Assembly (NCBI GenBank): GCA_965246855.1 | Contig: CBDFFP010000008.1 | Location: forward strand, 1 to 64,000 | From: UBA1952 sp965246855 | GTDB lineage: Bacteria; Bacteroidota; Bacteroidia; Chitinophagales; Chitinophagaceae | Direction: 5' to 3' | Length of the DNA: 64,000 bases | Shown: piece by piece, positions 7,082 through 15,903 of the stretch | How the letters are laid out: the number at the start of each line of letters is the position of its first letter | Numbering within the stretch: the stretch's first letter is position 1 | Made by a program: the position numbers and the translations under genes | Notes under the pieces: generated by a model | Told to the model about the DNA's origin: nothing | Seen by the model: only the letters and a program-made list of their open reading frames with translations | The model's database searches: none

Positions 7082-8479
7082 ATGCGCCTTCTCTCCTTTC
7101 TCCTCTTCTTGACCGCCACTTCTGCAAGCGCCCAACGCTTCACCCTTACCAACTCCCTTCGCACGGGCGCTTATGGCGCAGCCGCCTGGGGCGACTATGA
7201 TGGCGATGGCCGGAAAGACCTCGCCTATGGCGCGCAGACGGCGCAAGCCGGCCTGTCCGATTTCCTTCACATCTACCACAACACAACCGCCGGTATGGTG
7301 CTGCTTACGCCAGCATTGCCGTACATGTCTAACCCTTCCATGACGTGGGCCGACCTGAACAACGACGGCAAAGACGAGTTGATTATCACCGGTATGGGAA
7401 GCACGGGCGGAGGCGCAACAACGGTTTATACCTACGATGGCGTAGGCGCGCTGGTGGAGATGACCAGCGTGCAGATTCCCGGCTTTTCCGCAGGCAGCGT
7501 AGCGGCAGTCGACTACAACAACGACGGCTGGAAAGACATCGCGATGATGGGCTTCGATAGCAGCAGCCAAGTCAATGCTCTTATCCTCAAAGGCGGCGCG
7601 GGCCTTTCCTTTACGCCCATTCGCACCCCCGTCGTTGGCGCGCACTTCGGCGAGATGAAATGGGGCGATTTCAACAACGATGGCCTCGCCGATTTGCTGG
7701 TAAATGGTTATGAAGCAAACACGCCGCTGTCGCGCACCCGGATTTACCAAAACATGGGTGCTGATTCTTTCCAGATGCTGTCCACCACTTATCGCGGCTT
7801 GTCCGGCACGGTGGACTGGCTGGATTATGATGGCGATGGAAAACCCGACTTCCTCACAACAGGTACGGATACTTCCGGCACAAATTCTCTTACGGATTTG
7901 TACCACAATGATGGCAATGGCATTTTCAGTCGTGTAACCACCAATCTGCCGGATTTTGGCGAGCCTTCGGCAGTAGCGATTGCAGATTTTAACCAGGATG
8001 GCAAGCCTGATGTTGCCCTTGGCGGCGGCACAGCGTTTAGCAACACCTATTCCGCCATTGCCTACGGAACCGGCACAGCAACTTTTCTGCTGGATACCAT
8101 CTACCAGGGAGATGTTCAGAATTGCATTGCCGAAGCCGCCGACTTTGACGGAGACAGCTACCCCGACCTGCTTTTTGGAAGCAATCTGCTGCGCAACCGG
8201 GGCAGCGCCGCAGCCGTGAAAAATATTTCTGCGCCTGTAGCCAATGCCTGTCTGTCGCCCAATCCGGTAGCGGAGGACGCAGTGCTTCAGTGGAAAAGTC
8301 CGGTAAGCGGAAAAGCAATGCTCACGCTGCACGACGCTACCGGCAGAATGATCTGGCAACGGCAGGTAAAAACAGAGGTTGGAGAAAATCAGCTTCCAGT
8401 TTCCTTTAAGGATGTAGCACCGGGAATCTACTTTTTACGCGTCGGCAACAGCGAGGCATTGCGGGTGGAAAAGCGTTAA
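7082..8479 (+). CDS. Secreted FG-GAP/VCBS repeat protein with T9SS tail
   Basis: 465 aa from ATG 7082, which starts a clean signal peptide (MRLLSFLLFLTATSASAQ). The body is a series of FG-GAP/VCBS-type repeats with calcium-loop signatures (DYDGDGRKD, DLNNDGKDE, DYNNDGWKD, DFNNDGLAD, DYDGDGKPD, DFNQDGKPD, DFDGDSYPD), consistent with a beta-propeller. The last 75 residues (ACLSPNPVAEDAVLQW... to YFLRVGNSEALRVEKR) match a type IX secretion type A sorting domain, so the protein is expected at the cell surface or outside. Ligand unknown. The longer in-frame start at 6926 has no signal peptide and is rejected. A second, larger member lies at 23886. Confidence 0.88.
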   Translation: MRLLSFLLFLTATSASAQRFTLTNSLRTGAYGAAAWGDYDGDGRKDLAYGAQTAQAGLSDFLHIYHNTTAGMVLLTPALPYMSNPSMTWADLNNDGKDELIITGMGSTGGGATTVYTYDGVGALVEMTSVQIPGFSAGSVAAVDYNNDGWKDIAMMGFDSSSQVNALILKGGAGLSFTPIRTPVVGAHFGEMKWGDFNNDGLADLLVNGYEANTPLSRTRIYQNMGADSFQMLSTTYRGLSGTVDWLDYDGDGKPDFLTTGTDTSGTNSLTDLYHNDGNGIFSRVTTNLPDFGEPSAVAIADFNQDGKPDVALGGGTAFSNTYSAIAYGTGTATFLLDTIYQGDVQNCIAEAADFDGDSYPDLLFGSNLLRNRGSAAAVKNISAPVANACLSPNPVAEDAVLQWKSPVSGKAMLTLHDATGRMIWQRQVKTEVGENQLPVSFKDVAPGIYFLRVGNSEALRVEKR

Positions 8480-8497
8480 AACGCTTACGGCAAAATG

Positions 8498-8538
8498 AAA
8501 AACACCCGTCAGGTTTCAGAAGCCTGACGGGTGTTTTT
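8498..8538. terminator. Bidirectional terminator
   Basis: AAAAACACCCGTCAGG at 8498-8513 pairs perfectly with its complement at 8523-8538 and has A and T runs on the two sides. It serves the convergent FG-GAP gene and rfbC. Confidence 0.9.
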
Positions 8539-8551
8539 GTAGGAAAAGTCT

Positions 8552-9103
8552 TTAAAATTTCACTGGATTTTCCCGCAACAAGGGCTGCACCAAATCCTTG
8601 TCCGAAACAATTGCTTCCCGCACGTCCATCTTCCAATCAATGTTCAGCGCCGGGTCGTCGAAGCGGATGCCGCCTTCGCTCATTTTGTGATACACGTTGT
8701 CACATTTATACAGCACCGAAGCCGTTTCGGATAGCACCGTATAGCCATGCGCAAAGCCGCGCGGAACCAGAATTTGCAGCTTGTTTTCGGCACTTAGTTC
8801 TGCACCAAACCAGCGGCCATAAGTAGGGCTGCCGTCGCGCAAATCCACCACTACATCCCAGACAACGCCTTCAAATACCCGGAGCAATTTAGCCTGTGCA
8901 TACGGTGGCTTCTGGAAATGCAATCCACGCAAAACATTCCGCGCCGAGCGCGCTTCGTTGTCCTGAATAAACGGCGCAGTATGGCCGGTGGCCTCCTGAA
9001 AAACCTTCTCGTTGAAGCTCTCAAAAAAATAGCCCCGGTCGTCGTGAAAAACGCGCGGCTCCAAAAGCAGCAGTCCCTCTATGGGCGTTGGAATAACCTT
9101 CAT
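8552..9103 (-). CDS. rfbC: dTDP-4-dehydrorhamnose 3,5-epimerase
   Basis: Cupin-fold epimerase that converts dTDP-4-dehydro-6-deoxyglucose to the L-lyxo form in dTDP-L-rhamnose synthesis. 183 aa, the usual length. Family signatures include FHDDRGYFFESF at 19-30, the catalytic histidine in RGLHFQ (H62), and PRGFAHGYTVLS. It follows the aminotransferase gene by only 8 bases, so the two form an operon making nucleotide sugars for surface polysaccharide. The genes rfbA, rfbB and rfbD are not nearby, so a role with a related sugar such as an amino-deoxyhexose remains open. Confidence 0.93.
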   Translation of the reverse strand: MKVIPTPIEGLLLLEPRVFHDDRGYFFESFNEKVFQEATGHTAPFIQDNEARSARNVLRGLHFQKPPYAQAKLLRVFEGVVWDVVVDLRDGSPTYGRWFGAELSAENKLQILVPRGFAHGYTVLSETASVLYKCDNVYHKMSEGGIRFDDPALNIDWKMDVREAIVSDKDLVQPLLRENPVKF

Positions 9104-9111
9104 TTTCTTTC

Positions 9112-10254
9112 CTATTTCTGGGCCAGTTGCTGAATGGTTTCGTTTACGGCAGTAGCGATGTAATCCACTTCTTCCGCCGTCAATTCGCTGTGCATCGGCA
9201 GGGAAATCACGCAGGTGTTGAGGAAGTCGGTTACCGGAAGGTGTGCTGCGTCGCCCCCAAATTCCCGGAGCATATTCTGCTTATGGCAAGGCACGGGATA
9301 GTAAATCATGTTAGGAATGCCGCGTTCCGTCAACGCCGCTGAAACCGCATCTCTGTCTACGTCTACAAGCTTCAGGGTGTATTGGTGGAAAACATGTGTG
9401 GAGTAGGGGGCGCGAAACGGCGTTTCGATGTGCATGTTGGGTGCGAAAGCAGCGTCGTAGGCATCGGCGGCGCGACGACGGGCGTCGTTATATCCATCAA
9501 GCAAAGGCAACTTGATGCGCAGCACGGCAGCCTGTATGGAATCCAAGCGGCTGTTGCATCCCACCATCTCATGATAGTAGCGCACTTTTTGTCCGTGATT
9601 GGCAATCATGCGCAGCTTCTCCGCCAGCGCGTCGTTGTTGGTGAACATCGCGCCGCCGTCGCCATAGCAACCAAGGTTTTTGGACGGGAAAAAGGACGTG
9701 CAGCCAATGGTTCCCATCGCGCCGGTTCTCGCCTTGCGGCCATCCGGAAAGGTGTATTCTGCGCCAATAGCCTGCGCGTTGTCTTCTATTACCGGAAGAT
9801 TGTGTTCCGCAGCAAGCGCCAGCAAAGGCGCCATGTCCACGCTTTGGCCGTAGAGATGCACCGGCATAATGGCTTTCGTGCGCGGCGTAATCGCCTTCCG
9901 GACGCTCTCTATGTCCATTGTAAAGGTCTTCTCATCCACTTCCACAAACACCGGCTTCAGGCGCAGCAGGGCCACTACTTCCACCGTGGCGATATAAGTA
10001 AAGGAAGGCGTAATCACCTCGTCGCCCGGTTGAAGGCCAAGGGCCATAAGCGCAATCTGAAGCGCATCCGTTCCGTTGGCGCAGGGAATCACGTGCTTCA
10101 CGCCGAGGTAGTCGGCCAGTTCCTTTCCAAAAACGCCCACGTCCGGCCCGTTGATAAAAGCTGTGTTGTCTATCACGTTCTGGATGGCGGCGTCCACCTC
10201 TTCTTTGATGTGCAGGTATTGGCGACGGAGGTCCACCATCTGGAGTTTGTGCAT
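9112..10254 (-). CDS. DegT/DnrJ/EryC1/StrS sugar aminotransferase
   Basis: PLP-dependent enzyme that transfers an amino group to a keto nucleotide sugar. 380 aa, full length. The PLP lysine is K192 in FFPSKNLGCYGDGG, the cofactor pocket is seen in ANGTDALQIAL (59-69) and the aspartate in VIEDNAQAIGA (155-165). First gene of a two-gene operon with rfbC, suggesting an aminated 6-deoxyhexose for O-antigen or capsule. A TATTTTTG -7 element lies at 10283-10290 on its strand. The exact sugar cannot be read from sequence. Confidence 0.92.
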   Translation of the reverse strand: MHKLQMVDLRRQYLHIKEEVDAAIQNVIDNTAFINGPDVGVFGKELADYLGVKHVIPCANGTDALQIALMALGLQPGDEVITPSFTYIATVEVVALLRLKPVFVEVDEKTFTMDIESVRKAITPRTKAIMPVHLYGQSVDMAPLLALAAEHNLPVIEDNAQAIGAEYTFPDGRKARTGAMGTIGCTSFFPSKNLGCYGDGGAMFTNNDALAEKLRMIANHGQKVRYYHEMVGCNSRLDSIQAAVLRIKLPLLDGYNDARRRAADAYDAAFAPNMHIETPFRAPYSTHVFHQYTLKLVDVDRDAVSAALTERGIPNMIYYPVPCHKQNMLREFGGDAAHLPVTDFLNTCVISLPMHSELTAEEVDYIATAVNETIQQLAQK

Positions 10255-10282
10255 AGCGCAGGCGTTTTTTTAGGAAAGAGCG

Positions 10283-10290
10283 CAAAAATA
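10283..10290 (-). promoter_or_regulatory. TAnnTTTG -7 element for the aminotransferase operon
   Basis: CAAAAATA on plus, TATTTTTG on minus, 28 bases before the start at 10254. Forms a divergent pair with 10358-10365. Confidence 0.55.
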
Positions 10291-10357
10291 GGCTTTGTCC
10301 GGTAGCGGTTTCATGAGCCGCAAACCGAAAGTGTTGTTTTGGAAAAAGCTTTGCGCC

Positions 10358-10365
10358 TACTTTTG
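10358..10365 (+). promoter_or_regulatory. TAnnTTTG -7 element, nearly leaderless
   Basis: TACTTTTG ends only four bases before ATG 10370, with a TTG at 10334-10336, 21 bases upstream. Transcription would begin at or next to the start codon. Confidence 0.6.
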
Positions 10366-10369
10366 AACA

Positions 10370-11140
10370 ATGCAAAGAACCCTTGTTTTTCTGTTGCTTT
10401 TGCTGTCTCCGGCGCTCCTGCGTGCGCAGCAGGATGCCGATCTCTTTGGCCCCATGAGCGGCGGTACTACCCGGCAGGCATTCCTCATCGGCGTGCAGGG
10501 CGGATATGACATTCCCTTTGGCGACATGGCAAAACGTTTCGGCAATTCTTTCCGCGTGGGCGGTTCTTTACAATACCGGCTAAAGAACAACTGGCAGTTT
10601 GGCGTGAAAGGCGATTTTCTTTTCGGAACTCAAATCCGGGAGGACAGCCTGTTGGGAAATCTGCGTGATGTATCGGGCTTCTACCTCAACGACGACGGGC
10701 AGCGCACGGGCATGGAAATCGCAGAGCGCGGCTACACGCTGGGCCTCACGGCGGGCAAGATGATTCCCTTTTCCAAAAACCAGCCGAACCGGGGACTGCT
10801 CCTGCAACTTACCGCTGGCTTTATTCAGCACAAGGTTTTTTACTTCAATCTGCAGGACAATTTTGCGCAGCTCCGCGACGAGTATAAGAAAGGTTATGAC
10901 CGGCTGACCAACGGAATTTTTGTAGAGCCGTACATCGGCTATCAGCATTTTTCGGAAAGCGGGCTGGTGAATTTCCACCTCGGTATCAGCAGCACTTTCG
11001 GCTTCACGGCAGGCCGCCGCGACTGGCAGCTTGACCTTGCCCGGCCTTATACAGAATCGCGCCTGGATGGGCTGTTTGGCTTTCGCGCTGGATGGTATTT
11101 CGCGGTGTACAGCCGGAAGAGTGCGGACGTGTATTATTGA
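10370..11140 (+). CDS. Outer-membrane beta-barrel-like protein
   Basis: 256 aa with a signal peptide ending LLRAQQ. Alternating strands with glycine and aromatic residues (AFLIGVQGGYDIPFG, NSFRVGGSLQYRL, WQFGVKGDFLFG, GLLLQLTAGFIQHKVF, GIFVEPYIGYQHF, FGFRAGWYFAVY) suggest an outer-membrane barrel of about eight strands, as in many Bacteroidota porin-like or OmpW-like proteins. No specific family was recognised. Transcribed alone, from a nearly leaderless promoter, divergently from the sugar operon. Confidence 0.7.
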   Translation: MQRTLVFLLLLLSPALLRAQQDADLFGPMSGGTTRQAFLIGVQGGYDIPFGDMAKRFGNSFRVGGSLQYRLKNNWQFGVKGDFLFGTQIREDSLLGNLRDVSGFYLNDDGQRTGMEIAERGYTLGLTAGKMIPFSKNQPNRGLLLQLTAGFIQHKVFYFNLQDNFAQLRDEYKKGYDRLTNGIFVEPYIGYQHFSESGLVNFHLGISSTFGFTAGRRDWQLDLARPYTESRLDGLFGFRAGWYFAVYSRKSADVYY

Positions 11141-11239
11141 GTAGAAAGCTGTTAGTAGAAAGATCGACATTTATCGTCGATGATAGAAAGCTTTTAGGGA
11201 ATTCCGTAGGGACACGCCGAGCGCGTCCGCATAGTCCAT

Positions 11240-12505
11240 ATGGCCCAACGACTACCGACCATCGCCTACAACCTCGCTCTTGCCGCCTATCGCACAGCGG
11301 CGCAGACGCTGGCCCATTTCTCCCCGAAGGCGCAGAAGTTCGTGGACGGAAGGAAAGGACTTTTGGCGAAAATAGAAGCGGCTTTCAAGGAAGAAAAACG
11401 CCCCGTCATCTGGATGCATTGCGCGTCGCTCGGCGAGTTTGAGCAAGGACGGCCTGTATTGGAAGCATTGCGGGAAAAGCATCTTGAGTACGCTTTCCTG
11501 CTCACGTTCTTTTCGCCTTCGGGTTACGAGGTGCGAAAGGATTATGCAGGCACAGACTACGTGTTTTATCTCCCGCACGATACACCCGCAAACGCCGCCG
11601 ATTTCATTCGCATTACCAGGCCCGTGCTGGCTTTGATGGTGAAATACGACTTGTGGCTTCATTACCTAGAAGCACTGAAAGCAGCGGAAATTCCGGTCGT
11701 TTTGTTCGCGGCGCGGTTCACGCCAAAACACGGGTTTTTCCGTTGGTATGGAAGCGTGCAGCGCCGGATGCTGCGTCTGCTCACACACATTTTTGTGCAG
11801 GATGAAGCTTCGCAAAAACTGCTCCAAGAAAATGGCTTCAACGCCGTTTCCGTTGCAGGCGATACACGCTTCGACCGCGTGGCCGAAGCGGCAAAAACAG
11901 CGGCAGAACATCCAACCTTATTGGCCTTTGCGCAAGGTGCGCCCCTCCTGATTGCAGGAAGCACTTGGCCGCAAGACGAAGCCCTTTTAGAACAAATTCT
12001 TCCGCAATTGCCGCCGGAATGGAAATTGGTCATCGTGCCGCACGAAGTGGACGAAGCGCATCTCCAAAAAATAGAAACGCTTTTCGGGAAAGACATCCTT
12101 CGCTGGGGCGATGTGGACAAGCGCGAAACTCGCGTGTTGCTGGTGGATAGGGTAGGCCTGCTGTTGCAGTTGTACAAGTCGGCAACCATTGCTTATTTAG
12201 GAGGAGGCTTTGGCCGAGCAGGCGTTCACAATGTGCTGGAACCCGCAGCAATGGGCGCGCCGGTCATTCACGGGCCAATCTTTCATCAGTTCTTGGAGGC
12301 GGAAGAATTGGTGCGGCAGGGTGGGGCCGAAGTGGTGAAGAATGCAGCAGAAACAGAGGTTGCTTTTCACTGCTGGACGACCGACGAAAAAGCGCGCAAA
12401 AAAGCGGGCGAAAAAGCGCGTCAGTATGTGCAATTGCAAAGGGGCGCGACGGAGAAAATTGTGCGTTTTCTGGAAAAGTTTTTGCCCCATTCTGCGGTGT
12501 CATGA
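11240..12505 (+). CDS. waaA: 3-deoxy-D-manno-octulosonic acid transferase
   Basis: Inner-membrane-associated GT30 glycosyltransferase that adds Kdo from CMP-Kdo to lipid IVA in lipopolysaccharide synthesis. 421 aa, normal length. The catalytic glutamate is E66 in HCASLGEFEQGRP. The C-terminal GT-B half shows the CMP-binding region (VPHEVDEAHL and YLGGGFGRAGVHNVLEPAAMGAPVI). The N-terminal helix NLALAAYRTAAQTLAHF is the usual membrane-proximal anchor. ATG 11240 is chosen by family start (MAQRLPTIAYNLAL). It confirms an LPS-bearing Gram-negative genome. Confidence 0.94.
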   Translation: MAQRLPTIAYNLALAAYRTAAQTLAHFSPKAQKFVDGRKGLLAKIEAAFKEEKRPVIWMHCASLGEFEQGRPVLEALREKHLEYAFLLTFFSPSGYEVRKDYAGTDYVFYLPHDTPANAADFIRITRPVLALMVKYDLWLHYLEALKAAEIPVVLFAARFTPKHGFFRWYGSVQRRMLRLLTHIFVQDEASQKLLQENGFNAVSVAGDTRFDRVAEAAKTAAEHPTLLAFAQGAPLLIAGSTWPQDEALLEQILPQLPPEWKLVIVPHEVDEAHLQKIETLFGKDILRWGDVDKRETRVLLVDRVGLLLQLYKSATIAYLGGGFGRAGVHNVLEPAAMGAPVIHGPIFHQFLEAEELVRQGGAEVVKNAAETEVAFHCWTTDEKARKKAGEKARQYVQLQRGATEKIVRFLEKFLPHSAVS

Positions 12506-12580
12506 GGTGTAGGGACGCGCCGCGCGTGTCCGCCCAGCCCACATTCTCTGCGGACATACACAGCGCGTCTCTACCATTTT

Positions 12581-12612
12581 TGTAAGAACGCGCCTCTTGG
12601 CGCGTTCTTACA
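12581..12612. repeat. 14-bp perfect hairpin
   Basis: TGTAAGAACGCGCC at 12581-12594 pairs perfectly with 12599-12612 around TCTT. It lies between waaA and tdk and is one of a scattered set of (G)TAGGNNCGCG-type palindromes (also 20860, 21010, 53288, 58762). It may act as a terminator or be a small mobile palindrome. Confidence 0.7.
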
Positions 12613-12620
12613 TTCGCGCC

Positions 12621-13187
12621 ATGTTTCGCGAACGCCATTTAGGCCGGGAAAAAGGCGGCTGGATAGAAGTTATCTGCGGCAGCATGTTTTCCGGTAAGAC
12701 AGAAGAACTCATTCGCCGCCTTCGCCGCGCTGAAATCGCGCGGCTGCCGGTAGAAGTGTATAAACCTGCTACGGACGTGCGCTATGCACAGGAAGAAGTG
12801 GTGTCACACAACACGGGCAAGCTTCCATCGCGACCCGTGCATAATGCTATGGAAATCCTTTTGCTGGCTTCTTCCGGTGCGGTGGTGGGTATTGACGAGG
12901 CGCAGTTTCTGGACGAAGCCCTGCCCGATGTGGCGGCGCAACTGGCACATCGCGGCTGCCGCGTAATTGTAGCGGGACTGGACATGGATTTTTCCGGAAA
13001 GCCTTTCGGCCCGATGCCGCAGGTTCTGGCCATTGCGGAACACATTACCAAGCTCCACGCCATCTGCGTTGTGTGTGGCGAACTGGCGAATTTCTCCTTC
13101 CGGAAAAATGCGGCTACCGAAACCTTTCAACTGGGCGCAGGCGAGCGCTATGAGCCGAGATGCCGCCAGTGTTATGGGGAAGAATAA
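12621..13187 (+). CDS. tdk: Thymidine kinase
   Basis: Type II thymidine kinase of the pyrimidine salvage pathway, phosphorylating thymidine with ATP. 188 aa from ATG 12621. The P-loop GSMFSGKT is at 20-27, Walker B and the following aspartate-glutamate at VVGIDEAQF, and the structural zinc is held by CVVCGE and CRQC near the end. The earlier in-frame ATG at 12597 lies inside the hairpin 12581-12612 and is less likely. Confidence 0.93.
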   Translation: MFRERHLGREKGGWIEVICGSMFSGKTEELIRRLRRAEIARLPVEVYKPATDVRYAQEEVVSHNTGKLPSRPVHNAMEILLLASSGAVVGIDEAQFLDEALPDVAAQLAHRGCRVIVAGLDMDFSGKPFGPMPQVLAIAEHITKLHAICVVCGELANFSFRKNAATETFQLGAGERYEPRCRQCYGEE

Positions 13188-13224
13188 AAGTCCCTTTTCA
13201 GGAAACAAAGAATATATTCAGAAT

Positions 13225-13456
13225 GATGCCGTCCCCGAAACCGGGGATGGTGCGAGTAGTCGGTTTTGTGACGTCCCCGATTTCAGGGATAGCGCAAGTA
13301 ATCGGTTTTGCGGCACCCCCGATTTCAGGGACGCCTAAAATTTCAGAATTTCCTTTATCCCCAAAATCGGGGATGCCTAAAATTTCAGAACTTCCTTTAT
13401 CCCCCAAACCGGGGATGCCTAAAGTTCCAGAACTTTAGGCATCCCCGGTTTGGGGG
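13225..13456. repeat. Array B: 21-nt units ending in an inverted copy
   Basis: Eleven 21-nt steps from 13225. Two unit types alternate, a GATGCCTAAAATTTCAGAA type and a TTTATCCCCAAAATCGGG type, giving a 42-nt period. The final unit is inverted and makes a perfect 27-bp stem: 13401-13427 against 13430-13456 with a 2-nt centre. The array fills the gap between convergent tdk and the minus-strand gene ending at 13514. It could form a cruciform or stop transcription from both sides, although there is no T run. Confidence 0.85.
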
Positions 13457-13513
13457 AGGGTTATAATTTAAATATAGCCAGCAGTCCGCGTTTTCCGGGG
13501 AAGGCGCTCTCCT

Positions 13514-14620
13514 TTAGAAATTCAAGTCTTCCGGCTCTCCGGCCAGCCGCCGGCCCTGAAGGATATCCGCCCGAAACCGGTTTGCTCTGTTTGTCATGGT
13601 CTCTACTATGTCTTTGGGTACGGGTGCTAATCCAAGATTGTGGTTGAGCAGATATTCCTCGTAAGCTATGGGCAGGTGTTCGGCAATCATCCGCAGCCGG
13701 TAAAGCTGCTCGGTATTGAGGATGGCTTCTCGAAAGTCGTAATGGCCTTCCATGGGAATCATCTCGTCGGCTTCCAACAGGCAGGAAATAGCCGTCATGA
13801 GCTGCTCGTCCATTTCCCCGTGCCGGTTCTGGTGACTGGCTGCCTCGTAAAACCTTCGGGTGGGGGCATCTTCAAAAGTGGTTACGAAGTATTTCAGGTG
13901 TTCTTCGTCGTATGGCAACGGGGGCCGTTGGTCGCTGTTGCGCTCGTGTTCGGCCCATTCTTCGGCATGTTCTGCCCGTTGCTTGTCGTAGGCCAGTTGC
14001 AGGTAGAAATCTTCCTTTGGCCCCCGGACGTCGGGCAGGGTCATCAGCACCCCTGCGCCGGTGCGGCCATTGTGGAAGTCATACCATTCCGGGAAGTTGC
14101 GGTTGGCATCATCCGTGGCGTAGGCTTCTTTGAGGTCTTCATAGTCCTGCCAGTTGTGGAGGAACCAGCGCCCCTCATCGGGTTCTACATAGGCGTTGTT
14201 GCTCAGCAGGTATTGCCGGTAGAGTTCCACCTCGTGTTCCGCAATGGGTTCCAGAAAAGGGCAGCGCAGGATGTCGTTTTCCCAACGGAGAAAGTCCTCG
14301 CAAATCTCCACGCCCTCATAGGTTTCCTTTTCCGCGCGCCAGAGGCATTGCGCGTCGAAAAGCTTTTTTTGCAGGATGCATTTCAGGTGTACTGCTGCGG
14401 CTTCAATCCACTGCGTTTCGGCTTTTTCGTTTTGTTCCACATTCCACTTCCCGTTGTCCAGCCACATCTTCTTTCGCTGGGCATAAAAAGGGATAAAGGA
14501 ATCGACGGAATAGGAAGCAAAGCGTTCAAAATAGGCTTGGAAATGCGGCTCGGTGCGCAGTTCGTGTTCTATCTGCTCTTGGGTGATTTTTGGGTTCTCT
14601 TCGTTTGTTTCTTCAGACAT
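13514..14620 (-). CDS. Unknown protein, tandem paralogue 2
   Basis: 368 aa from the ATG at 14620 (MSEETNEENPKITQEQIEHE). Not recognised. Soluble, very rich in charged and aromatic residues and predicted mostly helical, with no signal peptide or membrane segment. It is a clear paralogue of the gene at 14691, sharing NEKAETQW, KKLFDAQCLWRAEKETYEGV, YDFHNGRTGAGVLM, LRMIAEHLPIAYEEYLLN and the final GRRLAGEPEDLNF. The conserved WYDFHNGRTGAGVLMTLPD and EEWAEHER blocks could be functional sites. The first 17 in-frame residues upstream are not shared and are left out. Confidence 0.7.
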   Translation of the reverse strand: MSEETNEENPKITQEQIEHELRTEPHFQAYFERFASYSVDSFIPFYAQRKKMWLDNGKWNVEQNEKAETQWIEAAAVHLKCILQKKLFDAQCLWRAEKETYEGVEICEDFLRWENDILRCPFLEPIAEHEVELYRQYLLSNNAYVEPDEGRWFLHNWQDYEDLKEAYATDDANRNFPEWYDFHNGRTGAGVLMTLPDVRGPKEDFYLQLAYDKQRAEHAEEWAEHERNSDQRPPLPYDEEHLKYFVTTFEDAPTRRFYEAASHQNRHGEMDEQLMTAISCLLEADEMIPMEGHYDFREAILNTEQLYRLRMIAEHLPIAYEEYLLNHNLGLAPVPKDIVETMTNRANRFRADILQGRRLAGEPEDLNF

Positions 14621-14690
14621 AAGAAGGGATGTTTTAAGAAAGGTTGAAAATACAAAACGCGCTGCGGACAAAAAAGAAGGGCTGCCTTCT

Positions 14691-15827
14691 TTAGAAATTC
14701 AAATCTTCCGGCTCTCCGGCCAGGCGCCGGCCTGTTAGAATGCGATTATAAGGGGTTTGGAAAAGCCGGGCATAAAATTCCACCCGCTCTTTATCAACAC
14801 TGTGCAGGCCGAGGCTTTGGTTCAGGAGGTATTCTTCGTAGGCCAGCGGCAGGTGTTCGGCAATCTTGCGCAGCCGGTAGCGGTGTTCGGCTTCCCGCAG
14901 GGCGTCGCGGAAATCGGCGTGCTTCTCCGTGGGTATCGGCTCGTCGGCATCCAGCAAAAGCCGAATAATTCCTTCCAGGTTGCTCCGGTCTTCGCTGTTG
15001 CGATGGTTGTAGGTAAAGCCCTCGTACAAGGCCCGCGTGCGCGCGTCCTCAAAGGTGATTACGAAGTGGCGAATTTGTTTTTGGTCGTAGGAATTTATCT
15101 CGGGGCGTTTATCCCTTGTGCGTTCCCATTCCGCAAAGTGGGCATCGTCTGCTGGCCGCTCCAAGGTGTCGTAAGCCAGTTTTATGTAGAAGTCTTCTTT
15201 CTCGCCCCGGAGGTCGGGCAGGGCCATAAGCACGCCTGCGCCGGTGCGGCCATTATGGAAGTCGTACCACTCCGGGAAGTTGCCTTTGGCATTGTCCGTG
15301 TAGTGGGCGGCTTTTATTTCCCTGTAATCCTGCCAGTCCCCGTCTTGCCAGCCGTCCCAAAGGCGGGATTTCAGTTCGGGGTTGTTGCTTCGTAGATACT
15401 GTTGGTACAACCTCATTTCTTCCTCCGTTATCGGCTCCAGAAAAGGACAGTGCAGGATGTTCTCTCCCCACCGCTTAAAGTCAAAACAAATCTTCACGCC
15501 CTCATAAGTTGCCTGTTCGGCGCGCCAGAGGCATTGGGCATCAAAAAGTTTCTTTTGGAGGGTAAACTTCAGGTGCCTGGCGGCTTCTTCCATCCACTGC
15601 GTTTCGGCTTTTTCATTCTGGTCAATGGAGAATTGTCCCCAAGTCAGCCACCTCTTTTTCTGTCGCGCGTAATCGTGGATAAAATCGTCCACGGAATCTG
15701 CCTCAAAGGCTTCAAAATAGCTTTTGAAGCGCGGGTCGGTGCGCAGGAAGTCTTCTATCTGCTCCTTGGTGATGGGCGGCTCCTGCGGTTGGTCTTCAGT
15801 GTCGGGCGCTAAAGGTTCTTCGGGCAT
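14691..15827 (-). CDS. Unknown protein, tandem paralogue 1
   Basis: 378 aa, start MPEEPLAPDTEDQPQEPPIT. Same family as the 13514 gene and alignable end to end, with the low-complexity acidic N-terminus as the most variable part. The 5' flank is duplicated too: AAGGTTGAAAATACAAAAC lies upstream of both starts, so each copy has its own promoter region. The conserved FHNGRTGAGVLM and GRRLAGEPEDLNF blocks are the best candidates for function. No function can be assigned. Confidence 0.7.
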   Translation of the reverse strand: MPEEPLAPDTEDQPQEPPITKEQIEDFLRTDPRFKSYFEAFEADSVDDFIHDYARQKKRWLTWGQFSIDQNEKAETQWMEEAARHLKFTLQKKLFDAQCLWRAEQATYEGVKICFDFKRWGENILHCPFLEPITEEEMRLYQQYLRSNNPELKSRLWDGWQDGDWQDYREIKAAHYTDNAKGNFPEWYDFHNGRTGAGVLMALPDLRGEKEDFYIKLAYDTLERPADDAHFAEWERTRDKRPEINSYDQKQIRHFVITFEDARTRALYEGFTYNHRNSEDRSNLEGIIRLLLDADEPIPTEKHADFRDALREAEHRYRLRKIAEHLPLAYEEYLLNQSLGLHSVDKERVEFYARLFQTPYNRILTGRRLAGEPEDLNF

Positions 15828-15890
15828 GAGAAAGAGGGGATTTTAGGGAAAGGTTGAAAATACAAAACACTTCGCTTGTCTGCCACCTGT

Positions 15891-15898
15891 TACTTTTG
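15891..15898 (+). promoter_or_regulatory. TAnnTTTG -7 element for the TolC-like gene
   Basis: TACTTTTG ending five bases before the GTG start at 15904; a short or absent leader is implied. Confidence 0.55.
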
Positions 15899-15903
15899 CG
15901 CCT

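Noticed and set aside
8552..10254. A complete O-antigen or dTDP-rhamnose cluster
   Set aside because: Only the epimerase and one aminotransferase are present; no rfbA, rfbB, rfbD or glycosyltransferase lies next to them.
13640..14647. Long open frame antisense to the tandem paralogue
   Set aside because: It mirrors a conserved gene whose paralogue is at 14691, and its translation has no recognisable motifs. The same applies to antisense frames at 7049-8359, 9382-10305 and 55544-56317.
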